From Oikopleura dioica (lineage: Eukaryota; Chordata; Appendicularia; Copelata; Oikopleuridae): DNA of 64,000 nt. Below, in pieces: positions 22,154-33,100 of the stretch. The notes below the pieces were generated by a model, which saw nothing but the letters and a program-made list of their open reading frames with translations, was not told the origin of the DNA and ran no database searches. Made by a program: the position numbers and the translations under genes. Each line of letters opens with the position of its first letter. Position 1 is the stretch's first letter. Location: NCBI GenBank assembly GCA_907165135.1, contig OU015570.1:2693525-2757524 (forward strand). The letters run 5' to 3'.

Positions 22154-22527
22154 TTATCGATTCCACGAGAATAGATCAGACACGGTAGCTAACACAATAC
22201 TCGCGTAGTCGCCATTCTGGAGTGGCTACGTCAAGGTCTGCGCTGATCTATATCGGACTCCGTAAGAATCTTTTTTGATTCGGTTCTCGGCGTAAGGGTT
22301 TTTTACCTAGCGGGGAATAAAAAGATCCGTCTACGGCATATAGACGAAAAACTACCCGAACGCAGCCTAGCGTATAGGCGATTTCCCGTGGCAACGTCCA
22401 CATTCCCCAGTAATACCCGGATAGGGTTTAGATAACGCATTAGCATTTGCATTAGCAGTAGCATTAACAAGTAGTCGTTCATTTTTGAGGAAGAAACAAC
22501 CAAATCTTCATACTTAAAAAGGTAAGC

Positions 22528-24310
22528 ATGACACTTGATAGTACTTTAACCAAGGAATCCGGCTTTGATGATTTCTTTTCTCAAATCGGAGACTTCGATT
22601 CAAATGATTTCTCAATTATATATCTTCACGCAAAGAAACCGATAAGAGCTTCGGTAGTAAAGGAAGTAACTTTAGACAGTAATCTCCTTTACAGAAGGTC
22701 GGCTAAAGAGGAAGAGGCCTTAGCAGCCATAAACAGAATAGGTGAAGTTTTTCCAGCAGTGATTCTTGAAGTTGCCAATAGTAAAGAGAAAACCATTAAA
22801 TACCATGTTGTCCCAGTTGGTAGCATTTTACCAAAAGGTAGTAAAACCAATATTTACTACTGGACTCCATTGTGCAACAAGATCACTAAGAATCGAGATA
22901 GTTTACGAGAGGTTATTAATACAGTAAGAGCGGATGAAAGAATTCAATGTCGGAACTTTCCAAGCTCCGTTAATAAAAGGATTAATGATGTGATACAATC
23001 GAAAACAAATATGTTCCTTGTCGAAGATAGGAAAATTCGAAAAGAACTTCCCAAAGCAGTAAATGATGAGGATACTTTTTCGATTGCAGAGACAGTTGAT
23101 TCTGATTGCTCTCAGTCGCAGATGAATGAACATGAGGAAGCTTCGAACATAAAACTTGAGCAAGAGTATCACGACGATCAATTTTCCGATGTTAGCTCGG
23201 TTAAGGATCAGCATTTTCAGCAAGAGTCTGGTTTTAATCAGGACCATCAGAGTCAAGATAATACACCGAATGATTCGAAAGAACATTCCCAGGAAGAGAA
23301 AACATCTGATCCAAAACAACCTCGAGTTGAAGTTCACCACATAAATACGCTCTCTTCAAACCATAAAATAAAACTCTCAATGTTCAAGGAAACTGATAAT
23401 TGCGAAGCATGGGTAAGAAAATGTGAATTTATCATCAACTTGGGAGGGGTAAAAAATGCATTCAAGAAGATAAGTCACATGTGTAGCCACCTCCCAGAGC
23501 CCATTCAAGAAACAGTTATCCTTGAGCTTGCTGAACTTGAGGAAAACCAGATCACCATCCAAGAATTCATCAAAACTCTGAACAAAGCTTGCAGAAAGAA
23601 TGAATTCCAGTATGAAACCCTCTTTACCAAACTCAAATACAATGAGGAAGAGCATTTGAATTTGAGAAACTTCTACTACCGAGTAAAACAGCTGGTAAAG
23701 CAGACCATCGGTGAAGGATGTGATAAAATGGTTGAGAAAGTGGCTTTTAAAGAATTTTTGAACAAATTGCCGCAGAAAATCCAAAAATCGGAATTCCTCC
23801 TTGAATACCGAAAGGAAAAAACAAATCTCATGGACATTGTTGATAAATGCGAAGAACTGTATGAAAAATTTCGAAAAGGTGACTATACTGAAGTCAATGG
23901 TATGTCACACCACAAAAGGGGCTCGAAAAAGCCAAGTCAAAAGTTTTCGAGAGGTTTCAAAAACCATCGAAACCTTCCCTGAATAATTTCGAAAAGAAAC
24001 TCACCTGCTACTTTTGTGGCAAACAAGGTCATCGAAAATCTGAGTGCCGAGCACTCAAGGCAGAGAAAAGGAAATACAGTCCTACCCAGACATAGAAAAA
24101 GACAGTAGAGTGTCATAACTGCGGTAAAATCGGTCATTACGCTTCGGAATGCCGATCCAAGCGTACTTTTAACCCAAAATACAAAAAACCAGGATTTAAG
24201 AAACCTGAATACTCAAAAACCAACAAAAGCATGGAGTGCTACAATTGTGGCAAGAAAGGTCACAGAGCATCTCAATGCTGGGCGAAAAAACGAGACAGTA
24301 GAGGGTCTTC
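22528..24310 (+). pseudogene. gag: gag, copy A (frameshifted)
   Basis: Identical in layout to gag copy B at 28383, except that an A run at 23959-23963 has five A where copy B has six. This shifts the frame and stops it at residue 484, before the zinc knuckles. The in-frame TAG seen in copy B is also present here, at 24093-24095. Because the copies are otherwise almost identical, the missing A is either very recent or an assembly error. Confidence 0.85.
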
Positions 24311-24328
24311 TAAACCCACTAGAAAATT

Positions 24329-25033
24329 ATGAATCCAGTGATAACCATCAAACTCAAACAGTATGACCCTAACGGGCACATACGAATCCTTACCCTTCCA
24401 TTTTGCCTTCTTGATTCGGGTGCATCTTCTTCATATATAACGAGAGATATACTGCCTCCTGAAATGAATATCAAAAAGCTTGAAAATCCACAATATGTGA
24501 GCAATGCATTTGGAAAGAGAATTTCATCTATTGAAGAAATTCTTATAGCTAACCTTGCAATCGAAGAAGACGATATTGAAATTTCAAAAGTCAAGTTTCA
24601 TCTTGTAACAAAAAAGATGAAATACAAAGCTATTATCGGAATGAACATCATTTCCCACTTTAAAGTTGACTTCCGAAATGATGAAATAAAATTGCTCAAT
24701 AATCTCTTGAGTAACGGAAGCAAAAACGAGGTATCAACTATCTTGTTTGAATCAGAAGAAAACTCGGTTGAGTATGATGTGTTATCCAACGAATATATAA
24801 GTGTTTCACCTCACAGTAATAGAACACTGTATGTTCGACTTTTTGGCAAAAAATGGCCATCTGACAAAATGACATTTTTTCCCGATGAAAGATTCACCGA
24901 AAATGATATTTTTGTCCATGAATACAAAATTTTTTCAAACTTCCGAATAGTTGAGATACAAAACAGATCTCACTCTAGAATAATTAATTACATTAATTTA
25001 AGAGTGAGAATAATATTCTCACTCTTAGAATAA
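24329..25033 (+). pseudogene. pol: pol, copy A, truncated after protease
   Basis: Encodes the first 216 residues of pol, including the protease active site LLDSGASSSY. It then leaves homology at 24976, the end of the duplication, and runs through filler DNA to a stop. It is cut by the duplication breakpoint. Confidence 0.85.
24977..25028. other. 52-bp junction filler between duplicated blocks
   Basis: The filler consists of rearranged copies of its own edges. CTCACTCT followed by AGAATAA occurs at both ends, and the complement AAGAGTGAGAATA lies between, next to ATATTCTCACTCTT. Such templated direct and inverted snippets are typical of alternative (microhomology or polymerase theta type) end joining. 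The mechanism is inferred. Confidence 0.7.
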
Positions 25034-26433
25034 ATTTACTTGGTTCTACCAGTCGGCCACAATCATCAGATAAGTAAGCAAAAGTGACGGCGCGCTAGTG
25101 CTTTACACGCTGCGCGGGGAGCCCGAAAAGCATTAGCGCGCGCCATAATCTCAGTGGGTGCTTGTTTTGACCCAGTACACGGAATCAGATGCAAACAATA
25201 CCGGGTGATTAACACAAAAAAGTTCCCGGAAGTCCTAAGCTTCATGTTTGCAAAGAAATTTTCGAAAAATAATAAGCAAGTGACCCAGAAAACTCGGGTG
25301 AAAAATCGGTCAGCTTTAAGAGTAGTCTTAAGTTTGTCTTCCGCAGCATTTTCCGATCAAAAAGATTTTGGTATCATCAGAATCAGCTGAAAAATCCATA
25401 CTTATAAGGAAATTTTTATGAAAATCGAAGGGCAGTCGTTTTCCCGTGAAAGTCCCTAGGCATAACGCACAAAAAATCGACTTTTTATCTAAAAGTCGTA
25501 GGAAGCTGATTTTCACGTATCATATAGATTTTTGTGCTCTGATAACATTTTAAATAAAAAAATTTCAAAATTTTCAAATTAAGTACTTTTGAAGTACCCC
25601 AAAGTTGCCAAAAAATTGATTTTTCGAGCAATCCAAGCTACGGGGTTCTAAGTATGCTCATTCGAAAGAGCGGAAAAAACTGAGTCAGAATCATCAATAA
25701 AAAGGGGTTCCTGGGTGGGTTCTCTGGATTCTAGGGATGAAAAACCCAAAAAATGATGACTCATCATTGATTCCGAAAACCGGTATTTCTGAAATATACA
25801 TTGATTCACGCTAGACATATATACTTTTTACCAACTCTGGGCTCGACGTAAAAAATGTCGAGGATTTCGATCACGTGTTTCAAATTTTGTAGTAAATTCA
25901 TCTTCGGGTCATTTGAGGTTATCAAAGTTCCAAACTAAAAATTTTAAACAGATTACCTAAAACCATAAAAAAGCTAAAAATCTGGATAATATAAATTTTA
26001 ACATCAGATGGAGGTGGGTTGGGTTGTAGACGTGACTGAGAATGATCAACTCAGATTTTTCAGCCTTTGTCAAGCCCCTTAAATTCAAAAATCAAGGGGC
26101 GGAGCTGAGACGGATGGGTACTTCCGGTCTAGAATTCTTGAATTTCCGGCGAAAATCAATATTCAAGAAGAAAAATCTGGGTCAAAACTTGAAATATTTT
26201 TTTCTCTGAAAATGAATTCTGACTAATTCGAGTATGCAGAATCCATTTTTGACAGTCAAATTTCGTCTATATAAGCCAAAAGAAGACCCAATTTTTTGCA
26301 AGGAAACCCTAGGTATGCCGGCGAAAGTCGAACTCGGAGTCCTTTTTCTTCTGCGAATTCTCTGACTGCTTTGAAGTTCAAGTTCAAAGTTTGAACTCTC
26401 CTCCATTATCCATGAGGATCTCTCTCGGTAAGT

Positions 26434-27995
26434 TGTAAGGCCGAAAAGTCCTTACTAGTAGTGTAGCAAAACGGTGGTGACCATTTCTGACCATTTCCGA
26501 CCACTTCCGGTCACTTCCGGTTCACTTCCGGTTCACTTACAAGTGTTTCCAATCACTTCCGGTCACTTCCGGTTCATTTCCGGTTCACTTCCGGTCACTT
26601 CCGGTCACTTCCGGTTCACTTCCGGTTGACCTCCAGTTGACCTCCAGCTCACTACTGAAAGGATAGATCCATTATAAAACACCACAAGAGTAAGCCAAAG
26701 TGAGTGCTAGGGTTCCGCACGATCGGAGGACTCAAATTTCAAAAACCAAATTAAACTATAACAAATTTTTAAGTTTTGAATGGGATAGAGGTTTTCGACT
26801 ATGGCGAAGAAAATGACGATACTTATATTCTGATAACTCTATAAATTCGCCGATTTATCTCGGTTTTTCCGGTATATTTCTGTCGCCCATGTTCAGTCGC
26901 CCTCCCATTGAAAAGAACACCAAAAAATAGTAGTTTTTGTTTTTAAATGAAATTATAACTCAGCGAACTTTTTGTGGGCTGATCAATTAAAGTTTTCATA
27001 AGCATTAACATTTTCATTTCCCGCGCGCTGATTGGTCGAATTTCTGACTGTGTTGTTCAGATGGAAGAATCTTCAGTCTAGAAAAAGTGCCTTGCGCAGC
27101 TGACCAATCAGAGCGCATATGCTAATTAAACTTTGTGTTTTTAAATAGCTTTAAAATGAAAGAAGAAATGGCTTTTAGGAGAAACTAGGATCAGAAATGG
27201 ATTCTACTAGTCACTTTTAGTAGAATTTAAAAATTTTGGTAAATTTAAAGTCTCTGTCCCAATCGTGCGGAACCCTAGTGAGTGCTCACTGAGAACAGCG
27301 CCACCTGGCGTGGGCTCTCGCGCCCCACCTAGTGTCGGCTCTCGAGTGCCACCTAGTGGTGGCTCTTTGGCGCCACCTATGGTGAGCACAAAAGCCTTGG
27401 TTACTCTATATTTGGCCATAGTTACACCTTATGAGTCAATGACTCACTCCTGACGCATGGATTACATCATCTGAAGATACTCCTCGAAGCTTCTAGCGAC
27501 AATGAATCACAATGACGAACTATGACATCATCTTGGAGAATCTACACGAATATTCCATTGCTGTTCTAAGAAGCCTCAAGATTATTCTATCCCTGTTCTA
27601 AGAAGCTTCTTGAACATTCTTATTTTCCCTTTCTGACTATATAAGCGCTGTGTCTTTCTGAATAAAATCACTTCTTAACTGAAACCCAAAAAACAACTTT
27701 ACTCTCTTTTATCCAGCAACAACAACAGCAACAACAACAGCAACAACAACAGCAGCAGCAACAACACCAGCAGCAGCAACGACAACGGCCGCTGAGCAAT
27801 CAGTGGTAACAAGTACTCTCACGGGTACTTGCGAACTCAGGTCTACGCTTTAGTAGAGCTGTTTAGAGTCTTGAATCTTGTAGTCGTAGTGTATTGTCTA
27901 TTTAGTCGTACACGCATAGACCCAAGTATAAAAAACCAGAGAAGGAATTTGACTAGCGTCAGGAGACCAGTAAAAGGGTACTTTGTGCCCCGTCA
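26434..27995 (+). repeat. LTR B (5' LTR), with nested transposon
   Basis: The same 984-bp LTR as copy A, interrupted by 578 bp (a transposon plus its target duplication). The ETS-type array is at 26502-26625, the CTCF-like repeats at 27298-27382, the heat-shock element at 27601-27620, TATATAAG at 27638-27645 and the CAA/CAG leader at 27714-27785. The insertion separates the ETS array from the rest of the promoter. Confidence 0.9.
26708..27277. mobile_element. Non-autonomous hAT-like MITE in LTR B
   Basis: 570 bp with inverted ends TAGGGTTCCGCACGAT, flanked by the 8-bp direct repeat GTGAGTGC at 26700-26707 and 27278-27285. Copy A carries the empty site with a single GTGAGTGC, which proves the insertion and its boundaries. 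It contains two CCAAT-type motifs (CTGATTGGTC and GACCAATCAG). It is non-coding. Confidence 0.9.
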
Positions 27996-27996
27996 T

Positions 27997-28008
27997 TGGT
28001 GACTGAAG
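27997..28008 (+). other. Primer-binding site, copy B
   Basis: TGGTGACTGAAG, one base after the LTR end, identical to the sites at 22142 and 49529. Confidence 0.75.
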
Positions 28009-28382
28009 TTATCGATTCCACGAGAATAGATCAGACACGGTAGCTAACACAATACTCGCGTAGTCGCCATTCTGGAGTGGCTACGTCAAGGTCTGCGCTG
28101 ATCTATATCGGACTCCGTAAGAATCTTTTTTGATTCGGTTCTCGGCGTAAGGGTTTTTTACCTAGCGGGGAATAAAAAGATCCGTCTACGGCATATAGAC
28201 GAAAAACTACCCGAACGCAGCCTAGCGTATAGGCGATTTCCCGTGGCAACGTCCACATTCCCCAGTAATACCCGGATAGGGTTTAGATAACGCATTAGCA
28301 TTTGCATTAGCAGTAGCATTAACAAGTAGTCGTTCATTTTTGAGGAAGAAACAACCAAATCTTCATACTTAAAAAGGTAAGC

Positions 28383-30188
28383 ATGACACTTGATAGTACT
28401 TTAACCAAGGAATCCGGCTTTGATGATTTCTTTTCTCAAATCGGAGACTTCGATTCAAATGATTTCTCAATTATATATCTTCACGCAAAGAAACCGATAA
28501 GAGCTTCGGTAGTAAAGGAAGTAACTTTAGACAGTAATCTCCTTTACAGAAGGTCGGCTAAAGAGGAAGAGGCCTTAGCAGCCATAAACAGAATAGGTGA
28601 AGTTTTTCCAGCAGTGATTCTTGAAGTTGCCAATAGTAAAGAGAAAACCATTAAATACCATGTTGTCCCAGTTGGTAGCATTTTACCAAAAGGTAGTAAA
28701 ACCAATATTTACTACTGGACTCCATTGTGCAACAAGATCACTAAGAATCGAGATAGTTTACGAGAGGTTATTAATACAGTAAGAGCGGATGAAAGAATTC
28801 AATGTCGGAACTTTCCAAGCTCCGTTAATAAAAGGATTAATGATGTGATACAATCGAAAACAAATATGTTCCTTGTCGAAGATAGGAAAATTCGAAAAGA
28901 ACTTCCCAAAGCAGTAAATGATGAGGATACTTTTTCGATTGCAGAGACAGTTGATTCTGATTGCTCTCAGTCGCAGATGAATGAACATGAGGAAGCTTCG
29001 AACATAAAACTTGAGCAAGAGTATCACGACGATCAATTTTCCGATGTTAGCTCGGTTAAGGATCAGCATTTTCAGCAAGAGTCTGGTTTTAATCAGGACC
29101 ATCAGAGTCAAGATAATACACCGAATGATTCGAAAGAACATTCCCAGGAAGAGAAAACATCTGATCCAAAACAACCTCGAGTTGAAGTTCACCACATAAA
29201 TACGCTCTCTTCAAACCATAAAATAAAACTCTCAATGTTCAAGGAAACTGATAATTGCGAAGCATGGGTAAGAAAATGTGAATTTATCATCAACTTGGGA
29301 GGGGTAAAAAATGCATTCAAGAAGATAAGTCACATGTGTAGCCACCTCCCAGAGCCCATTCAAGAAACAGTTATCCTTGAGCTTGCTGAACTTGAGGAAA
29401 ACCAGATCACCATCCAAGAATTCATCAAAACTCTGAACAAAGCTTGCAGAAAGAATGAATTCCAGTATGAAACCCTCTTTACCAAACTCAAATACAATGA
29501 GGAAGAGCATTTGAATTTGAGAAACTTCTACTACCGAGTAAAACAGCTGGTAAAGCAGACCATCGGTGAAGGATGTGATAAAATGGTTGAGAAAGTGGCT
29601 TTTAAAGAATTTTTGAACAAATTGCCGCAGAAAATCCAAAAATCGGAATTCCTCCTTGAATACCGAAAGGAAAAAACAAATCTCATGGACATTGTTGATA
29701 AATGCGAAGAACTGTATGAAAAATTTCGAAAAGGTGACTATACTGAAGTCAATGGTATGTCACACCACAAAAGGGGCTCGAAAAAGCCAAGTCAAAAGTT
29801 TTCGAGAGGTTTCAAAAAACCATCGAAACCTTCCCTGAATAATTTCGAAAAGAAACTCACCTGCTACTTTTGTGGCAAACAAGGTCATCGAAAATCTGAG
29901 TGCCGAGCACTCAAGGCAGAGAAAAGGAAATACAGTCCTACCCAGACATAGAAAAAGACAGTAGAGTGTCATAACTGCGGTAAAATCGGTCATTACGCTT
30001 CGGAATGCCGATCCAAGCGTACTTTTAACCCAAAATACAAAAAACCAGGATTTAAGAAACCTGAATACTCAAAAACCAACAAAAGCATGGAGTGCTACAA
30101 TTGTGGCAAGAAAGGTCACAGAGCATCTCAATGCTGGGCGAAAAAACGAGACAGTAGAGGGTCTTCTAAACCCACTAGAAAATTATGA
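28383..30188 (+). CDS. gag: gag with three zinc knuckles and an internal TAG
   Basis: The frame starts at an ATG about 390 bp past the LTR. Residues 1-160 form an N-terminal domain, followed by an acidic, Gln-rich linker (about 200-280). A helical capsid-like region of retrotransposon gag type then covers about 290-460. The first zinc knuckle is CYFCGKQGHRKSEC. An in-frame TAG at 29949-29951 ends the 522-residue product. Beyond it the same frame stays open for 78 codons with two more perfect knuckles (CHNCGKIGHYASEC and CYNCGKKGHRASQC). It stops at a TGA (30186-30188) that overlaps the pol ATG. The TAG may be a mutation, or it may be read through to give a longer nucleocapsid. Gag assembles particles and binds the RNA genome. 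Confidence 0.8.
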
Positions 30189-33100
30189 ATCCAGTGATAA
30201 CCATCAAACTCAAACAGTATGACCCTAACGGGCACATACGAATCCTTACCCTTCCATTTTGCCTTCTTGATTCGGGTGCATCTTCTTCATATATAACGAG
30301 AGATATACTGCCTCCTGAAATGAATATCAAAAAGCTTGAAAATCCACAATATGTGAGCAATGCATTTGGAAAGAGAATTTCATCTATTGAAGAAATTCTT
30401 ATAGCTAACCTTGCAATCGAAGAAGACGATATTGAAATTTCAAAAGTCAAGTTTCATCTTGTTACAAAAAAGATGAAATACAAAGCTATTATCGGAATGA
30501 ACATCATTTCCCACTTTAAAGTTGACTTCCGAAATGATGAAATAAAATTGCTCAATAATCTCTTGAGTAACGGAAGCAAAAACGAGGTATCAACTATCTT
30601 GTTTGAATCAGAAGAAAACTCGGTTGAGTATGATGTGTTATCCAACGAATATATAAGTGTTTCACCTCACAGTAATAGAAAACTGTATGTTCGACTTTTT
30701 GGCAAAAAATGGCCATCTGACAAAATGACATTTTTTCCCGATGAAAGATTCACCGAAAATGATATTTTTGTCCATGAATACAAAATTTTTTCAAACTTCC
30801 GAATAGTTGAGATACAAAACAGATCTCACTCTGTTGTTGTTATCGACAAGAATGTTAAAGTCGGTTGCATTCGGGAAAAATTCTTCCATCACAATCTTAA
30901 TTTCCTCCTCACCGAAAAAGAGCTTGAACCTTATGAAAAGGTGACTCATCAAAAGGAGTTGAGGCTCTGGCGGGAGCGGAGGAATCTCTTGGTTAAACAT
31001 TACCCTCTGGATAAAGAAATTGAGGCACTCGCCGCACAGGCACCAAAGCAATATCAAAAAGAGCTTAGATTTATTCTTTTTAAGCACGAATGGACATTTT
31101 CAAGGGGAGTCAGTGATGCTGGCTTATCCCAAAATTACTTGACTGAATTGAAATTAAAAGACTCAGATGCTCCAGTTTATACAAGACCGTATAAATTGGA
31201 TATAAGCATGCAAGAAAAAGTCGAGAAAAAGCTTGACGAGCTTAAGACTTCTGGAATTATTGAACCATGCTGTTCTGCATGGAACAGCCCTGTCATATTC
31301 GTCAAAAAGAAAGATGACAGCATAAGAGTTGTGAATAACTACTCAGCCTGTGGCGACAAGAGTGTCAATAGCAGACTGATCATTCCGAAATACCCTTCTC
31401 TTCCAATTCGATCAGTTCTTGCGAAAGTCAGCTCAGCGATCACGACATTGAAGGAAAGATTTCCTCACGACAAGATCTACTTTATCGGTCTCGACGTTCG
31501 AAATGCTTTTTATAGCATTGCAATTAGAGAAAAGTCGAGGGATATCACTAGCTTCCTCTTTGGAGGAGAGCAATTCCGATATCAGAGAATGAGCCAGGGA
31601 CTCTCATCGTCCCCCGCAACCTTCCAGTATTTCATCAATAAAGTCATGGCTGGAACGGAAGGAATGAGCAAGGACTACTTTCTCATCAATTATCTCGACG
31701 ATTTCTTTGTTATCGTTCCTGAGCGCTTTCACAACAAATGTGTCGACAATTTACTACAACGAATGTCTGACCAAAACCTCGTAGTAGCGCTTCAAAAAAG
31801 CGAATTTTACAAAACCGAGTGTAAATTCCTCGGATTTCTAATAACTGAGTCAGGAATCAAGGCTGACCAGATGAAGGTTCAAGCGCTTCTTGAATTGGAC
31901 TTTCCCAAAAATTTAAAGGAAGCACAGAGATTTCAAGGGGCACTCAACTACTACAGTAGGTTGATTCCAAACATGTCAGCATGTCTAGCGCCGCTTGCCT
32001 CTGAAATTGGCAAAGGAAAAGCATACACGCTGAACGATGAAATAATAAACGGAATCAAACAGCTGAGAGATGAGATCCGGAAAGGTGTATCCATTGATCA
32101 CTTGAAATATCCAACAGGCGAAGACGGCTCGTACCTGTTTATCGCTGCCGATACATCTTTGACGAGAACAGGATCAATCATCGGTAATCTTCGAAAAAAC
32201 GAAGATACTATTTCGAATATAACAATCGCTGGATATGCAAGCAAAGCTCTTGACAAACAAGAAGTCCTATTGTCATCAAGAGCTAGAGAATTAATAGGCC
32301 TTGGACACGCACTCAAGGCATTCGAAGAACTCATTCCTAAAGATAGGAAATTTCTACTTCTCTGCGACCACAAAAATCTCGAAGGAGCTAAGCATTCCAC
32401 TAAGTTAAAAACAAGTGGTAATAGCAGAGTAAGACTTGCATTTTCGAGATTGCTCGAATATCCTTTAGCGACTGTCCACTACCTTCCTGGAGAGCATCCC
32501 GTTATTGGAGTTGCTGATGCTCTCTCAAGATTGCCAGTGTTGGAAATTGGAAAGATAAACAGTAAAATATTTGAGCCTTCAAATATTACAAATGAAAAAA
32601 TGACACTGAATACGACACAAATATTTAGTCAACAAAAACCAATCGTCGACATTAAAATGATCATCGAGCATCAAAAACGATCAGACAAATTTTCGAAAAT
32701 TCGGAAAAAATTGGTCGACAAACAGTGCGTCAAAATTGAGAATATTACTTACCAGTTACATAACGATATACTGTATCGAACAGTAAAAAATGGTAAGCTC
32801 CTCGCAATTGTTCCAAAAACGCTTTCAAAGGAGCTAATTGGCTTTTACCATGTAGCCACAGCTCATTCCGGAAAAGCACCTATTGAGGAAAAACTCAAAG
32901 ATGAGCCTTTATGGCTAGAGAACAAAACGGAAGCAATCAGTCAAGCCATTGATGGTTGTATTTTCTGTTGCCTTATTCAACCGTCAAGGTTCAAGTCAAA
33001 GTCAGATATTGTGGCTCTTAAGCCAAGTCAAGCCTGTTACCAAAAAATATTTGTTGATTTAATCGAAATCTCAGTTTCAGGAAAACTTCTGCATTATCTA

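Larger units (their letters stand above)
19752..24976 (+). repeat. Copy A of a 5.2-kb tandem duplication
   Basis: This 5225-bp block reappears at 25029-30832. The two copies match base for base wherever I compared them, apart from a few substitutions, one A-run length difference in gag and the 570-bp transposon found only in copy B. It contains 1.4 kb of flank, a full LTR, gag and the first 216 codons of pol, and stops abruptly in mid-pol. The flank (19752-21156) has no recognisable gene. At 20792-20836 it holds a reverse copy of the 55-bp repeat unit arrayed at 38082-38396. Confidence 0.9.
25029..30832 (+). repeat. Copy B of the 5.2-kb duplication
   Basis: 5804 bp. The excess over copy A is accounted for exactly by a 570-bp transposon, its 8-bp target duplication and one A in gag. 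Unlike copy A it continues into a complete pol and env, so it is the parental locus or the intact end of it. Confidence 0.9.
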
